Shown piece after piece: positions 9,345 to 17,332 of a DNA stretch of 34,849 nucleotides. Below the pieces are notes generated by a model. That model ran no database searches. It worked only from the letters and a program-made list of their open reading frames with translations, and had not been told where the DNA came from. The number at the start of each line of letters is the position of its first letter. The stretch's first letter is position 1. Both the position numbers and the translations under genes were made by a program. Source of the DNA: Candidatus Kapaibacterium sp. (GTDB lineage: Bacteria; Bacteroidota; Ignavibacteria; Kapaibacteriales; Kapaibacteriaceae); NCBI GenBank assembly GCA_018882895.1, contig VERF01000025.1, positions 1 through 34,849 of the forward strand, given 5' to 3'.

Positions 9345-10063
9345 GACAGCTCTCGCGGCTGCTTTCGCACTGGCGGAGAGTACTCCTCCACGATCGAACC
9401 GCTACGCATACGCAGCACACGGTCGGCCATATCGGCGATGCTCGCATTATGCGTGATCAGAGCCACCGTGGCATCGAGCTCTCGGTGGACCATGTCGATC
9501 ACTTCAAGAACCTTCACGCCCGTTTCGAAGTCCAGGGCACCCGTCGGCTCGTCGCAGAGCAACACATCTGGACGCTTTGCGATGGCACGGGCGATGGCAA
9601 CACGCTGCTGTTCGCCCCCTGACATTTGCGATGGGAAGTGCCCCATGCGATCGGCAAGACCCACCAGCTCGAGCGCCTGACGTGGGTCCATGGGAGCGTC
9701 CACGAGATCCGTAACAAGTTTGACGTTCTCAAGTGCCGTCAGACTCGGAATGATGTTGTAGAACTGGAAGACAAACCCAACCGATCGCCGACGGAACTCC
9801 GTCAACTCTGCATCACCGGCATTGGTCAGATCCTGTTGGCGATAGTGAACCGTGCCGGAGGTCGGCACATCAAGTCCGCCAAGAATATTCAGAAGCGTAG
9901 ACTTCCCGCTGCCCGAGGCTCCAAGGATCACCAGAAGCTCACTCTGACGAATCGAAAGCGATACGTCATTGAGCGCAACCACATCAAGCTCTCCCATGCG
10001 GTAGGACTTGGTAACGTGCTGCACATCAAACAGTATGGGGCGAGCAGAATGGTCGTGATGCAT
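9338..10063 (-). CDS. ABC transporter ATPase, LolD/MacB/DevA family
   Basis: 241 residues. Walker [10 protein letters not shown] at 48-56, Q-loop VFQ near 98-100, signature [10 protein letters not shown] at 147-156, Walker B LLCDE at 168-172 followed by the family mark PTGALD, and H-loop THN near 206-208. This is the LolD/MacB type that powers FtsX-domain permeases. The first nine residues are His-rich (MHHDHSARP). It lies 30 nt downstream of the LpxH-like gene and overlaps the permease start, so ATPase, permease and adaptor are one translational unit. Being in the same run as envelope lipid/glycan genes hints at lipid or glycolipid export, but that is inference. Confidence 0.95.
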   Translation of the reverse strand: MHHDHSARPILFDVQHVTKSYRMGELDVVALNDVSLSIRQSELLVILGASGSGKSTLLNILGGLDVPTSGTVHYRQQDLTNAGDAELTEFRRRSVGFVFQFYNIIPSLTALENVKLVTDLVDAPMDPRQALELVGLADRMGHFPSQMSGGEQQRVAIARAIAKRPDVLLCDEPTGALDFETGVKVLEVIDMVHRELDATVALITHNASIADMADRVLRMRSGSIVEEYSPPVRKQPRELSW

Positions 10064-10093
10064 GCAGATTCCGTTCGAGGTGGCACGGCCAAT

Positions 10094-10885
10094 CTACATC
10101 GAATGCAACTGAACATCCCCCTGATGATCGATCGTCACGTAGGTTGACGGCTTATCGGTCCAGCAGCCCGAGTTGACATATGTGGCTCCATCGATCTGCC
10201 GAATCACCGGCATGTGCGTATGGCCACAATGCACAACATCGGCCTGGTGCTTCCTACGGCCGTGCTGAATAGCATCATGGCCGATCTTGTCGCTGAGTCG
10301 CAACCACTTCTTGCTCGTACGTTTCACCCACCTGCTTACGCGGTGCTTCGGGTCAATGCGCTGCAGCATGAGATACAGGGCCGAGGCAATGGCTGTGATG
10401 GTAACGTGTTTGGTGATCCAGCGGTCGAACTGATGGCCATGAATAGCCAGATGCCGACGCCCGCCAACCGTGAAGACGATCTCCTCCTGCACCGGTACGC
10501 CGAGCAGATGCGTCAGTATCTCAGCAACACCACCGTCGTGATTGCCTACGATCCACAGGACCTCGATGCCCCGTCTCGGGTTCGAGAGTCGGCGCAGTAG
10601 TGACAGTACCTTCCAGTCATCCTTGGTCAACCTCTTGAAGTTCAGATCATCAAAGACATCGCCATTCAGGATCAGTCGCTTGTAGGAATGCGTCTTGAGC
10701 ATCATGACCAGCGCTCGCGATCGAGCCACTTCCGAACCGAGGTGAAGGTCCGACACAATGATGGTGTCGACGTCGAGTGGGACCGCAAGGTGTGCATCGA
10801 CCAGCTCCCGTTCCGAGGGCTCGACGGGCAGCTCGACCTCGTCGAGTTCGCCCAGTGCGATGTCAGTCTTTGCGTCGGAATGCAT
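10094..10885 (-). CDS. LpxH-like metallophosphoesterase (UDP-2,3-diacylglucosamine pyrophosphatase family)
   Basis: 263 residues with all calcineurin-type metal motifs: SDLHLG (45-50), NGDVFD (74-79), VGNHDG (113-118), HGHQFD (149-154) and HCGHTH (219-224). Spacing and the HGHQFD motif fit the LpxH/YbbF-like branch, whose best-known member cleaves UDP-2,3-diacyl-GlcN in lipid A synthesis. A hydrophobic segment (ITAIASALYLML, about 163-174) inside the cap may seat it on the membrane. The first 40 residues are acidic and lie outside the catalytic fold. The start overlaps the preceding gene by 23 nt; no later ATG precedes the first motif. Whether it is the lipid A enzyme or a paralogue of different specificity cannot be decided here. 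Confidence 0.8.
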   Translation of the reverse strand: MHSDAKTDIALGELDEVELPVEPSERELVDAHLAVPLDVDTIIVSDLHLGSEVARSRALVMMLKTHSYKRLILNGDVFDDLNFKRLTKDDWKVLSLLRRLSNPRRGIEVLWIVGNHDGGVAEILTHLLGVPVQEEIVFTVGGRRHLAIHGHQFDRWITKHVTITAIASALYLMLQRIDPKHRVSRWVKRTSKKWLRLSDKIGHDAIQHGRRKHQADVVHCGHTHMPVIRQIDGATYVNSGCWTDKPSTYVTIDHQGDVQLHSM

Positions 10886-11627
10886 GCAGATGCTGCCCTA
10901 TGTATCCCTTCGGGAAATCGTCGCCAAGCCCGTATGTGGTCGGCTTCTCATCAGCCGGCAGATACGCTGTGCCAAAGACCCAGTCCCAGATGGCCAGCTT
11001 GGTTGAGAAGTTGCGGTTGTGCGAACGATGGTCATTGGCATGATGCCAGCGATGCATCTCCGGACCATTGATCAGAAGTTGCAGCCTTCCCGAGCGCACG
11101 TTGATGTTCGAGTGAATGTACATCCCCCAGACGGCATCAGTAGCCCCCTTCATAAGGGCGATCTCGGGCGAAGCAAGCAGCACGATCGGCAGGTACTCAA
11201 TGGTTTGGTTGATGAGGATCTCCAAACTGTGTGAGCGCGACCCGCTGAGCCAGTCGACGTGCGTCGTGGAATGATGCGCCTCGTGAATCCTCCATAGCAG
11301 GGGGCTTGCATGCTGCCAGCGGTGGAACCAGTAGATGTAGAAGTCGTGCGCAACAAACAAAACAAGCATCTGCGTCCAAAGAGACTGTGAGCGCAGCAGC
11401 GTCAACCGGCTGAGCCCGGTCTGCTCATCGACCCATGCGATTAGGGCGAAGATCACCAGTCCGAGTACGTAACTCTGCACGATGGCGTACAGACCAAGGT
11501 CGGTGAGAAATCCCTGACGCAGTAGGGGCTGACCTCGGTCATACGGGAAGAGGCGTTCAAGTAGGATCAGCAGGCCCCCTGACAAGATCACGATCAGCGT
11601 GCAGATCGTAGCAAGTGTCAGCTCCAT
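10863..11627 (-). CDS. Fatty acid hydroxylase / sterol desaturase family membrane protein
   Basis: 254 residues. Several hydrophobic helices (start to about 22; 42-66; 85-100) are followed by the di-iron histidine clusters of the family: HDFYIYWFHRWQH (about 95-107), HEAHHSTTH (about 116-124) and HRWHH (about 193-197). Members hydroxylate or desaturate lipid chains in the membrane using O2, including sterols, fatty acids, carotenoids and alkylglycerols. It begins 3 nt after the NeuB-like stop and overlaps the LpxH-like gene, so it belongs to the same transcript. Hydroxylation of a lipid A or glycolipid acyl chain would fit this setting but is speculation. Sterol metabolism is not otherwise indicated. 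Confidence 0.85.
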   Translation of the reverse strand: MELTLATICTLIVILSGGLLILLERLFPYDRGQPLLRQGFLTDLGLYAIVQSYVLGLVIFALIAWVDEQTGLSRLTLLRSQSLWTQMLVLFVAHDFYIYWFHRWQHASPLLWRIHEAHHSTTHVDWLSGSRSHSLEILINQTIEYLPIVLLASPEIALMKGATDAVWGMYIHSNINVRSGRLQLLINGPEMHRWHHANDHRSHNRNFSTKLAIWDWVFGTAYLPADEKPTTYGLGDDFPKGYIGQHLHAFRRKD

Positions 11628-11630
11628 TGC

Positions 11631-12527
11631 TTAGGCTTCCCCGGAGATGGCCGAGGCTACGCGACGCAGTTTCGAGCGCACCCCGAGTTCACTGTCGTAG
11701 AGGCGCTTGACGCCATCGCCGAGAGCACGTTCGATCTCGCGGATATCCCTCACCATCCGCTCCAGGCCCGCGATCTCAACACTGGCGGCCTGGTCAGTGC
11801 CCCACATCGCTCTGTCAAGCGTGATGTGACGCTCAACGAAACGTGCACCAAGGGCAACAGCCGCATACGTCGTTGCAAGTCCAACTTCGTGTCCACTGTA
11901 CCCGATAAGACTTTCCGGGAATCGCTGCATGAGAGTGTTGATCATGCGCAGGTTCAGTTCATCAGTAGAACACGGATAGGCCGACGTGGCATGGGCGATC
12001 ATCAGTCGATGTCCATTCAGGGCAGCTGCGGCAGCATCGATCTCGTCCATGGTCGACATGCCGGTTGAGATCATAAGGGGCTTTCCTGTCGAGGCCATGG
12101 CACGCAAAAGCTTCAGGTCTGTCAACGAGGCCGACGCGGCCTTATAGAATGGCACGTCAAAGTTGGCCTCCATGAATGCGACCGCCTCCTCATCCCAGCA
12201 CGATACCGTCCAGGCGATCCCGAGATCGCGACACAATGCATCGATCACGCGGTAATCGTCTTCGGTGAACTCCACCTTGTACCGATAGTCGATATAGGTC
12301 ATGCGCCCCCAAGGCGTATCACGCTCGATGTTCCACTGATCTTTGGGCACGCACAGCTCTGGTGTGCGCTTCTGGAACTTGACGCAGGAAGCTCCGGCTC
12401 GTGCTGCTCCCTCGATCATATCAGTGGCGATCTCGAGCGAGCCGTTATGGTTGATGCCGATCTCGGCGATGATGTATACGGGGTGATCGACTCCGATTGC
12501 CGGCGCATTGCTGAACGTATTGTTCAT
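11631..12527 (-). CDS. NeuB-type ulosonic acid synthase lacking the SAF domain
   Basis: 298 residues, started at ATG 12527 with GGAG 6 nt upstream. The family condenses PEP with an aldose (ManNAc or a modified hexose) to give sialic, legionaminic or pseudaminic acid; SpsE is the Bacillus spore coat homologue. Visible motifs: AEIGINHNG (21-29), CVKFQKR (48-54), the KAA segment following VPFYK, STGMST (about 154-159), HATSAYPC (about 178-185), YSGHE, and RHITLDRAMWGTDQ with the metal-site histidine. Typical enzymes are about 340-350 residues and end in a SAF antifreeze-like domain that caps the partner active site. This protein stops right after the barrel (SKLRRVASAISGEA), so SAF is absent. 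A non-standard aldehyde substrate is likely given the transketolase neighbours. Confidence 0.87.
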   Translation of the reverse strand: MNNTFSNAPAIGVDHPVYIIAEIGINHNGSLEIATDMIEGAARAGASCVKFQKRTPELCVPKDQWNIERDTPWGRMTYIDYRYKVEFTEDDYRVIDALCRDLGIAWTVSCWDEEAVAFMEANFDVPFYKAASASLTDLKLLRAMASTGKPLMISTGMSTMDEIDAAAAALNGHRLMIAHATSAYPCSTDELNLRMINTLMQRFPESLIGYSGHEVGLATTYAAVALGARFVERHITLDRAMWGTDQAASVEIAGLERMVRDIREIERALGDGVKRLYDSELGVRSKLRRVASAISGEA

Positions 12528-12594
12528 GACTGACTCCGCGAAGAATGAACGTGAACTGTGAATTCGTTGTGCCTCTATCGATCGCTGAACGCCT

Positions 12595-13401
12595 CTACCA
12601 TGCGGTCCAACCGCCGTCGACGATGAGATTCTGACCCGTCATGTATGCAGACGCTTCGCCGGCAAGGAACACGAGGGCTGAGCGGTAGTCTGAGGGGTCT
12701 GCCATGCGCCCCATTGGAGTGCGCTCGGCATACAGCCTCTGAAAGTGATCGTCCTGGCCGTTGGCAACCCCACCCGGAGAAAGTGCATTGGCGCGCACGC
12801 CATGTTTCGCCCAATAGGTCGCAAGGAACTTTGTCAGCATCACAACCGCGCCCTTCGAGGCCGGATAGGCGGCACTCTTGAAGAAGGTCTGTGTTCCGTC
12901 GGGATGCTTGTAGAGTCGTTGGTCCGGAGCAACGACGCCATAGGTGGATGCAATGTTGATGATCGAGCCGCTACCAACGTCCGCCATGTGCGATCCGAGG
13001 ATCTGACTGGTGAGAAACACACCCGTGACATTGACGTCGATGACCTTGCGGAACAGGTCAAGCGGATAGTTCTCGAAGGCCGAAACGGCACCCTTTGAAA
13101 GCGGTGCTTCCACCATGTCGTTCATTGCCGCGTTGTTGACGAGGATGTCCAGATGTCCGGTCTCTGAAAGTACCCGCTCCCGAAGCTCGAGGACGCTTTC
13201 GGCATCGGTAACGTCGAGCCCCACACCAACGTGGTGAGGTCCGATATCGGCCGCGACCACCCTGGCTGCCTCCGCGTTTACGTCGCAGGCGTAGACCGTG
13301 GCTCCGGCGTCGGCCAGAGCGCGACAGTGTTCACGTCCGAGCAATCCGGCAGCACCGGTCACAACGGCCACCCGATCGGTAAGTGAGAACGGGTTTGTCA
13401 T
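12595..13401 (-). CDS. SDR-family NAD(P)-dependent oxidoreductase of the sugar cluster
   Basis: 268 residues from ATG 13401, which shares one base with the aminotransferase stop (TGATG). Classical SDR: dinucleotide motif TGAAGLLG (about 15-22), DV adenine contact (about 63-64), NNAA (about 89-92), catalytic Ser in NIASTYG, and YPASK with Tyr/Lys of the active site (about 175-179), then SPGGV and a C-terminal DGG. Between the active-site strand and Tyr there is a longer loop (KHPDGTQTFFK) than in most SDRs. Likely role: oxidise or reduce a ketone or hydroxyl on the sugar intermediate handled by the aminotransferase next door. A 67-nt gap follows before the NeuB-like gene, the largest gap inside the sugar block. 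Confidence 0.88.
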   Translation of the reverse strand: MTNPFSLTDRVAVVTGAAGLLGREHCRALADAGATVYACDVNAEAARVVAADIGPHHVGVGLDVTDAESVLELRERVLSETGHLDILVNNAAMNDMVEAPLSKGAVSAFENYPLDLFRKVIDVNVTGVFLTSQILGSHMADVGSGSIINIASTYGVVAPDQRLYKHPDGTQTFFKSAAYPASKGAVVMLTKFLATYWAKHGVRANALSPGGVANGQDDHFQRLYAERTPMGRMADPSDYRSALVFLAGEASAYMTGQNLIVDGGWTAW

Positions 13402-14729
13402 CAATGCTCCACTGCAACACGTGGTTTGGTATTGAAGCCACCTGTCTTGCGGAATACGGGTTCAACGGGTCGACCGCGCAGTGCCATTGCAAGCGTGCCC
13501 ATGCGGACGTGCTCGTGAAGCATCGGGAGCACTTCGGCGTAGATGTCGAGTGTGTATTGAATGTCGCTCGGCGTGTGCGATGCACTGAGATTATGGAAGC
13601 CATTCCACAGGATCCCGTGCTTGAGCAGTTCCTGCTGGACGAATGATCTCATCAGCAGTGGATCGCCGGCTGCGTCAGAAAACGCCAACATTGTGCGGGC
13701 ACCAAGCCCCTTGCAGCTGACATACGTCATATCATTATCGGCAAGTAATGCGCGCACCCCCTCACGCAGTTCATCGCCGATGAGTTCTATGCGCTGGAGC
13801 ACTTCACCATCGAACAGCCGATGAAGTGTCGCCTTTGCGGCAGCAAGCGAGAGAGCCTCTCCACCGAACGTCGTGAAGAAGAACACATCATGCTCGAGCA
13901 GACGCATGATCTCTGCCTTGCCGGTGAGCACTGAAAGGGGCATGCCGTTGGCGACCGCCTTGGAGAAACAAGCAAGGTCGGCGTCTACGCCAAACCGCAT
14001 CTGTGCTCCTCCGGGTGAGACCCGGAAGCCCGTCCACATCTCATCGAAGATCAACACAATTCCGCGCTGGTCGCAGAGCTGGCGCAGCTCCTGCAGAAAG
14101 GTGCCATTCGGCTCATCGAACGTCATCGGCTCAAGAATGATGGCTGCCGTGTCGGCATCAATCGCGTCATACACGCTCTGCATGTTGTTGTAACTGAAGG
14201 TATAGGTCAGATCGCGCACGGCCTGCGGAATGCCCATGGCACGGTCTGTCGTTGCGATGTACCAGTCGTGCCATCCATGATACCCACAGCACAATACCGT
14301 AGAACGTCCGGTGTAAGCACGTGCCAGACGCACCGCGGCTGACGTGACGTCGCAGCCTGTCTTGGAGTAGCGCACGTGCTCGGCATTCGGCACCACGGCA
14401 TGGATCATCTCGGCAACTTCAACTTCGAGAGGGTGCATCAGCGAGAACGTGATGCCATCATGCAGCTGTGCCTCAATCGCCCGGTTCACGCCCGGATCTG
14501 CATACCCCAGGATCAATGGTCCGATTGCCATCGAATAATCCAGGTATCGGTTATCGTCCACATCCCACAGGTATGCTCCCCTGCCGCGGCGCGCATAAAC
14601 GGGTGCCACACCGCGAACGTGCTGACCCGGACCCTTTGCAAGAGTCTGTGTTGTTGCCGGGATGAGACGCTCGGCGCGCTGCAGCAGTTCGGTCGACCGT
14701 TGGATGGGCGGATAGGTTGGTTCATGCAT
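13401..14729 (-). CDS. Class III PLP aminotransferase, glutamate-1-semialdehyde aminomutase-like
   Basis: 442 residues from ATG 14729 with an AGG upstream (CGAGGTATCCC before ATG), overlapping the transketolase C-half stop by 8 nt. A longer open frame to 14834 is not supported. HemL-like features: RGRGAYLWDVDDNRYLDY near the start, SKTGCDV, CCGYHGWHDWY, the PLP-aspartate segment LIFDEMWTGFR, and Schiff-base lysine in CFSKAVANGMPLS. In polysaccharide clusters such HemL relatives aminate or isomerise amino-sugar precursors rather than make tetrapyrrole; no hem genes are near. The protein is about 15-20 residues longer at both ends than HemL. The substrate is inferred to be a keto-sugar or short aldose made by the adjacent transketolase. 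Confidence 0.88.
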   Translation of the reverse strand: MHEPTYPPIQRSTELLQRAERLIPATTQTLAKGPGQHVRGVAPVYARRGRGAYLWDVDDNRYLDYSMAIGPLILGYADPGVNRAIEAQLHDGITFSLMHPLEVEVAEMIHAVVPNAEHVRYSKTGCDVTSAAVRLARAYTGRSTVLCCGYHGWHDWYIATTDRAMGIPQAVRDLTYTFSYNNMQSVYDAIDADTAAIILEPMTFDEPNGTFLQELRQLCDQRGIVLIFDEMWTGFRVSPGGAQMRFGVDADLACFSKAVANGMPLSVLTGKAEIMRLLEHDVFFFTTFGGEALSLAAAKATLHRLFDGEVLQRIELIGDELREGVRALLADNDMTYVSCKGLGARTMLAFSDAAGDPLLMRSFVQQELLKHGILWNGFHNLSASHTPSDIQYTLDIYAEVLPMLHEHVRMGTLAMALRGRPVEPVFRKTGGFNTKPRVAVEH

Positions 14730-15690
14730 GGGATACCTCGTGATGATGTGAAGGGGGCTCGGCAGGAGGGTGTACGATGTCGGCCAATCGCTGACGGATC
14801 CTCTGGGCGATGGCGCTCGAGCTGAGTCTCTCATACTCGAGAACCTCGTTGAGTCTGCCGGGTCGAAACCAGGTCGGGAATCCGATTGTGAGCACGGGAG
14901 CCCCCTTCCCGTGAATCATTAGTGTTTCAGCAACGATGCTGGCAAGTCCGCCCGTCAAAAGATGATCTTCTGCTGTTACAACCAGTTCGCTCGTTGCCAC
15001 GGCGTGCAGAATCGCTTCGGTATCAACCGGCTTGAGCGAGCGCATGTTCACAACCCGCACATGGATATCGTCTCGTCCAAGCTGATCGGCTGCTTCGATG
15101 CACTGTCGGGTGAGAAATCCGTAGGTAAGGATCGTTACGTTCGGACGGTGCAGTGCGGCTCCGCGCACCACCGTTGCTCTTCCTGGCTCAAAGGCAACAC
15201 GGTCGATGGGCAGCTCAGGCGTGCTGAGATAGCGCACGTACCACGGCGCGTGCGAATCGAGCAGCACGCGCATGCCGTCGATGAACTCCCTCTCGTCGCA
15301 TGGACAGAACACGTTAACGTTGGGCAGTCCGCGCATGATCGATACGTCCTCAATGGCCTGATGCGTCGGGCCATTGCCGTCACTGAGGATGCCGGGTACC
15401 ATGCCGACCATGATCACGGGCGCATTGCTGATGGCAACATCGTCACGGATGAACTCAAAGGCGCGCATCGTCAGGAACGCCGCAAGTGCATGCGTAACAA
15501 CCACCCTTCCGCGCACGGCCATACCTGCAGCCATGCCGATCATGGTCTGTTCGGCGATGCCTACGTCGATGAATCGATCTCCCAGCATTGGCGGAACGGT
15601 CCGCATGTGGCCGCGGTTCTCGGCCGTGATCACAACCAGGCGCTCGTCTCGGGCGGCAGTGTCGAGAAGGAGTGTTTCGTATGCGTTCAT
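14722..15690 (-). CDS. Transketolase C-terminal subunit (split ThDP enzyme)
   Basis: 322 residues. Carries the pyrimidine-binding and C-terminal domains of transketolase: DERLVVITAE near the start, the catalytic-glutamate segment FIDVGIAEQTMIGMAAGMA (about 40-58), then GPTHQAIEDVSIMR (about 108-121), and the swivel domain (TILTYGFLTRQCIEAA, VVTAEDHLLTGGL). Its ATG overlaps the N-subunit stop by 4 nt, so the two are made together. The C-terminus is His-rich (PSHHHEVSHA). Split transketolases occur in archaea and in polysaccharide gene clusters. They move a two-carbon ketol unit, so here the pair could extend or shorten an aldose before amination and PEP condensation. Confidence 0.9.
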   Translation of the reverse strand: MNAYETLLLDTAARDERLVVITAENRGHMRTVPPMLGDRFIDVGIAEQTMIGMAAGMAVRGRVVVTHALAAFLTMRAFEFIRDDVAISNAPVIMVGMVPGILSDGNGPTHQAIEDVSIMRGLPNVNVFCPCDEREFIDGMRVLLDSHAPWYVRYLSTPELPIDRVAFEPGRATVVRGAALHRPNVTILTYGFLTRQCIEAADQLGRDDIHVRVVNMRSLKPVDTEAILHAVATSELVVTAEDHLLTGGLASIVAETLMIHGKGAPVLTIGFPTWFRPGRLNEVLEYERLSSSAIAQRIRQRLADIVHPPAEPPSHHHEVSHA

Positions 15691-16544
15691 CGTACGATCA
15701 GCCTTTCGGAGGTGATTGTGGCTCGGGCATTGCCATTGAGCTCATCAAGGAGCGCATCTGTTTCATCGGCACTGAAGTTGCAGAACCACCGATCGGCCTG
15801 TTCTTCGATGCTGGGAAGCCCCTTGCCCCGACGTGTATCGGCGATCACAACCGTGGGACGTCCGGTATTGAGCTGCAGGGAGCCAAAACACTTGTCAAGC
15901 GATCGCATATCATGACCATTTACGTGCATTGCATCCCATCCAAATGCTCTGAACTTTTCGGAAAGGGGCTCGAGTGGAATGAGGTCTTCCGTGCGCAGGT
16001 TCGCCTGAAAGTGATTCCTGTCGACGATCGCCACGAGATTATCAATGCTCAGAGCCGATGCCACAAGGCAGGCCTCCCACACACTCCCCTCATTGAGCTC
16101 CCCATCACCAAGGATCACTACGACGCGCGTTGGCAACCCCTTCATGCGCGCATCAAGGGCCATCCCCATGCCTACGCTGAGTAGATGACCGAGCGAGCCG
16201 GAATGGAACTCTACGCCGCTGACACCACGATTGGGATGCCAGTAGATGATATCCTCTACCGATAGGTGATGAGCAAGACGCTCCTTACTGATGAAGCCTC
16301 TTTCGGCAAGTACCCCATAGAGTGCCGGCACGTCATGCCCCTTCGAAAGAAGCAGAACGTCTCGGTCTTCATCGTTCACAGTCTCGGGGCTGATATTCAG
16401 GAAGCGCCAATACAGGTACACCAGCAGATCGGCACACGACAGTGATGCACCGATGAAGCAGCCGCCATTGGTGGACATTCGCACGATGTGCTCGCGCACC
16501 CGCAGTGCCACCTGTTCAAGTTCGTCCTGCTGCTCATGCGTCAT
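15687..16544 (-). CDS. Transketolase N-terminal subunit (split ThDP enzyme)
   Basis: 285 residues, the pyrophosphate-binding half. The ThDP/Mg motif is GDGELNEGSVWEACLVAS ending in DRNHFQ (about 147-179). Also visible are SKGHDVPALYGVLAERG (about 67-83), SGSLGHLLSVGMGMA (about 115-129) and ADTRRGKGLPSIE near the end. Overlaps of 4 nt (ATGA) exist on both sides, with the cytidylyltransferase before it and the C-subunit after it. The usual single-chain housekeeping transketolase must be elsewhere; this pair looks dedicated to the cluster. Confidence 0.9.
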   Translation of the reverse strand: MTHEQQDELEQVALRVREHIVRMSTNGGCFIGASLSCADLLVYLYWRFLNISPETVNDEDRDVLLLSKGHDVPALYGVLAERGFISKERLAHHLSVEDIIYWHPNRGVSGVEFHSGSLGHLLSVGMGMALDARMKGLPTRVVVILGDGELNEGSVWEACLVASALSIDNLVAIVDRNHFQANLRTEDLIPLEPLSEKFRAFGWDAMHVNGHDMRSLDKCFGSLQLNTGRPTVVIADTRRGKGLPSIEEQADRWFCNFSADETDALLDELNGNARATITSERLIVR

Positions 16545-17332
16545 GATGCCACCCTCGGTTGTGATTGTAGATGCGTTGCATACCAGCTCTGACCGCGCAC
16601 ATTCTCATTGATGAGGTCGATCTCCGGATGCTGCTCAAGAAAGGACAGCACATCTTCACACCGGAATCTCGGATCACCCCAGTAGAGCGCATCGAACACC
16701 GCCCGAATCAGCAGATAGTCTTCCGGATGGTCGATGGTCCAGCGGTGTCGCTCGTCGAGCTTTCGACCATCGGGCCGTTCCACGTTCAAGCAACGCGCAT
16801 TCGGATTGGCCTCCCAGAGCCATGGCGTGGTATGCTCTCTTTGGTGGGGTTTGTTGGCCGCAGCCCATGCACGCTGCAGGGCCAGAGCGGTCATTACCTC
16901 GACGTCGTTTCCATCCGGCCATGTGCCCGGATGCAGGTTGCTGGCATAGTCCACATGCGGATAGTGGCTAAGGAACGCCTCGATTACCATGTCGATCACA
17001 CGCGGATCGATCAGCGGGCAGTCTGTTGGGATCTTCACCACAACATCTGCTTCCATGGCCTGTGCGGCCCTGAAGTGTCTGTCGAGAAGGTCGGTCTCAT
17101 CGCCGCGAAAGACCCGGTATCCCCGCTCAGTGCAGAGGCGCACGATCTCGTCGTCCTGTGGCTTGTGTGTGGTGGCCACGACCAAGTTCCCTGCATACTT
17201 CGACATCGAGACGCGCTCAAGAAATCGGATCAAAAGGGGCTCGCCAGCTAGCGGAAGAAGTACCTTTCCCGGCAGGCGCGTCGACCCGGTGCGTGCCTGG
17301 CAGATGATGACCACTCGGAGATGGTGCTTCAT
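16541..17332 (-). CDS. SpsF-type cytidylyltransferase (CMP-sugar activation)
   Basis: 263 residues. Nucleotidyltransferase fold with the family signature QARTGSTRLPGKVL (11-24), where Arg/Lys contact the nucleotide, then VVATTHKPQDDEIV, VFRGDETDLLDR and IPTDCPLIDP (about 97-106) holding a metal-binding Asp. This is the SpsF branch, related to NeuA and KdsB, which is commonly paired with NeuB/SpsE-type synthases and activates ulosonic acids as CMP-sugars. It is joined by 4-nt overlaps to the glycosyltransferase-like gene upstream and the transketolase N-subunit downstream. It fits the last soluble step of the pathway. The exact sugar is unknown. Confidence 0.85.
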   Translation of the reverse strand: MKHHLRVVIICQARTGSTRLPGKVLLPLAGEPLLIRFLERVSMSKYAGNLVVATTHKPQDDEIVRLCTERGYRVFRGDETDLLDRHFRAAQAMEADVVVKIPTDCPLIDPRVIDMVIEAFLSHYPHVDYASNLHPGTWPDGNDVEVMTALALQRAWAAANKPHQREHTTPWLWEANPNARCLNVERPDGRKLDERHRWTIDHPEDYLLIRAVFDALYWGDPRFRCEDVLSFLEQHPEIDLINENVRGQSWYATHLQSQPRVAS

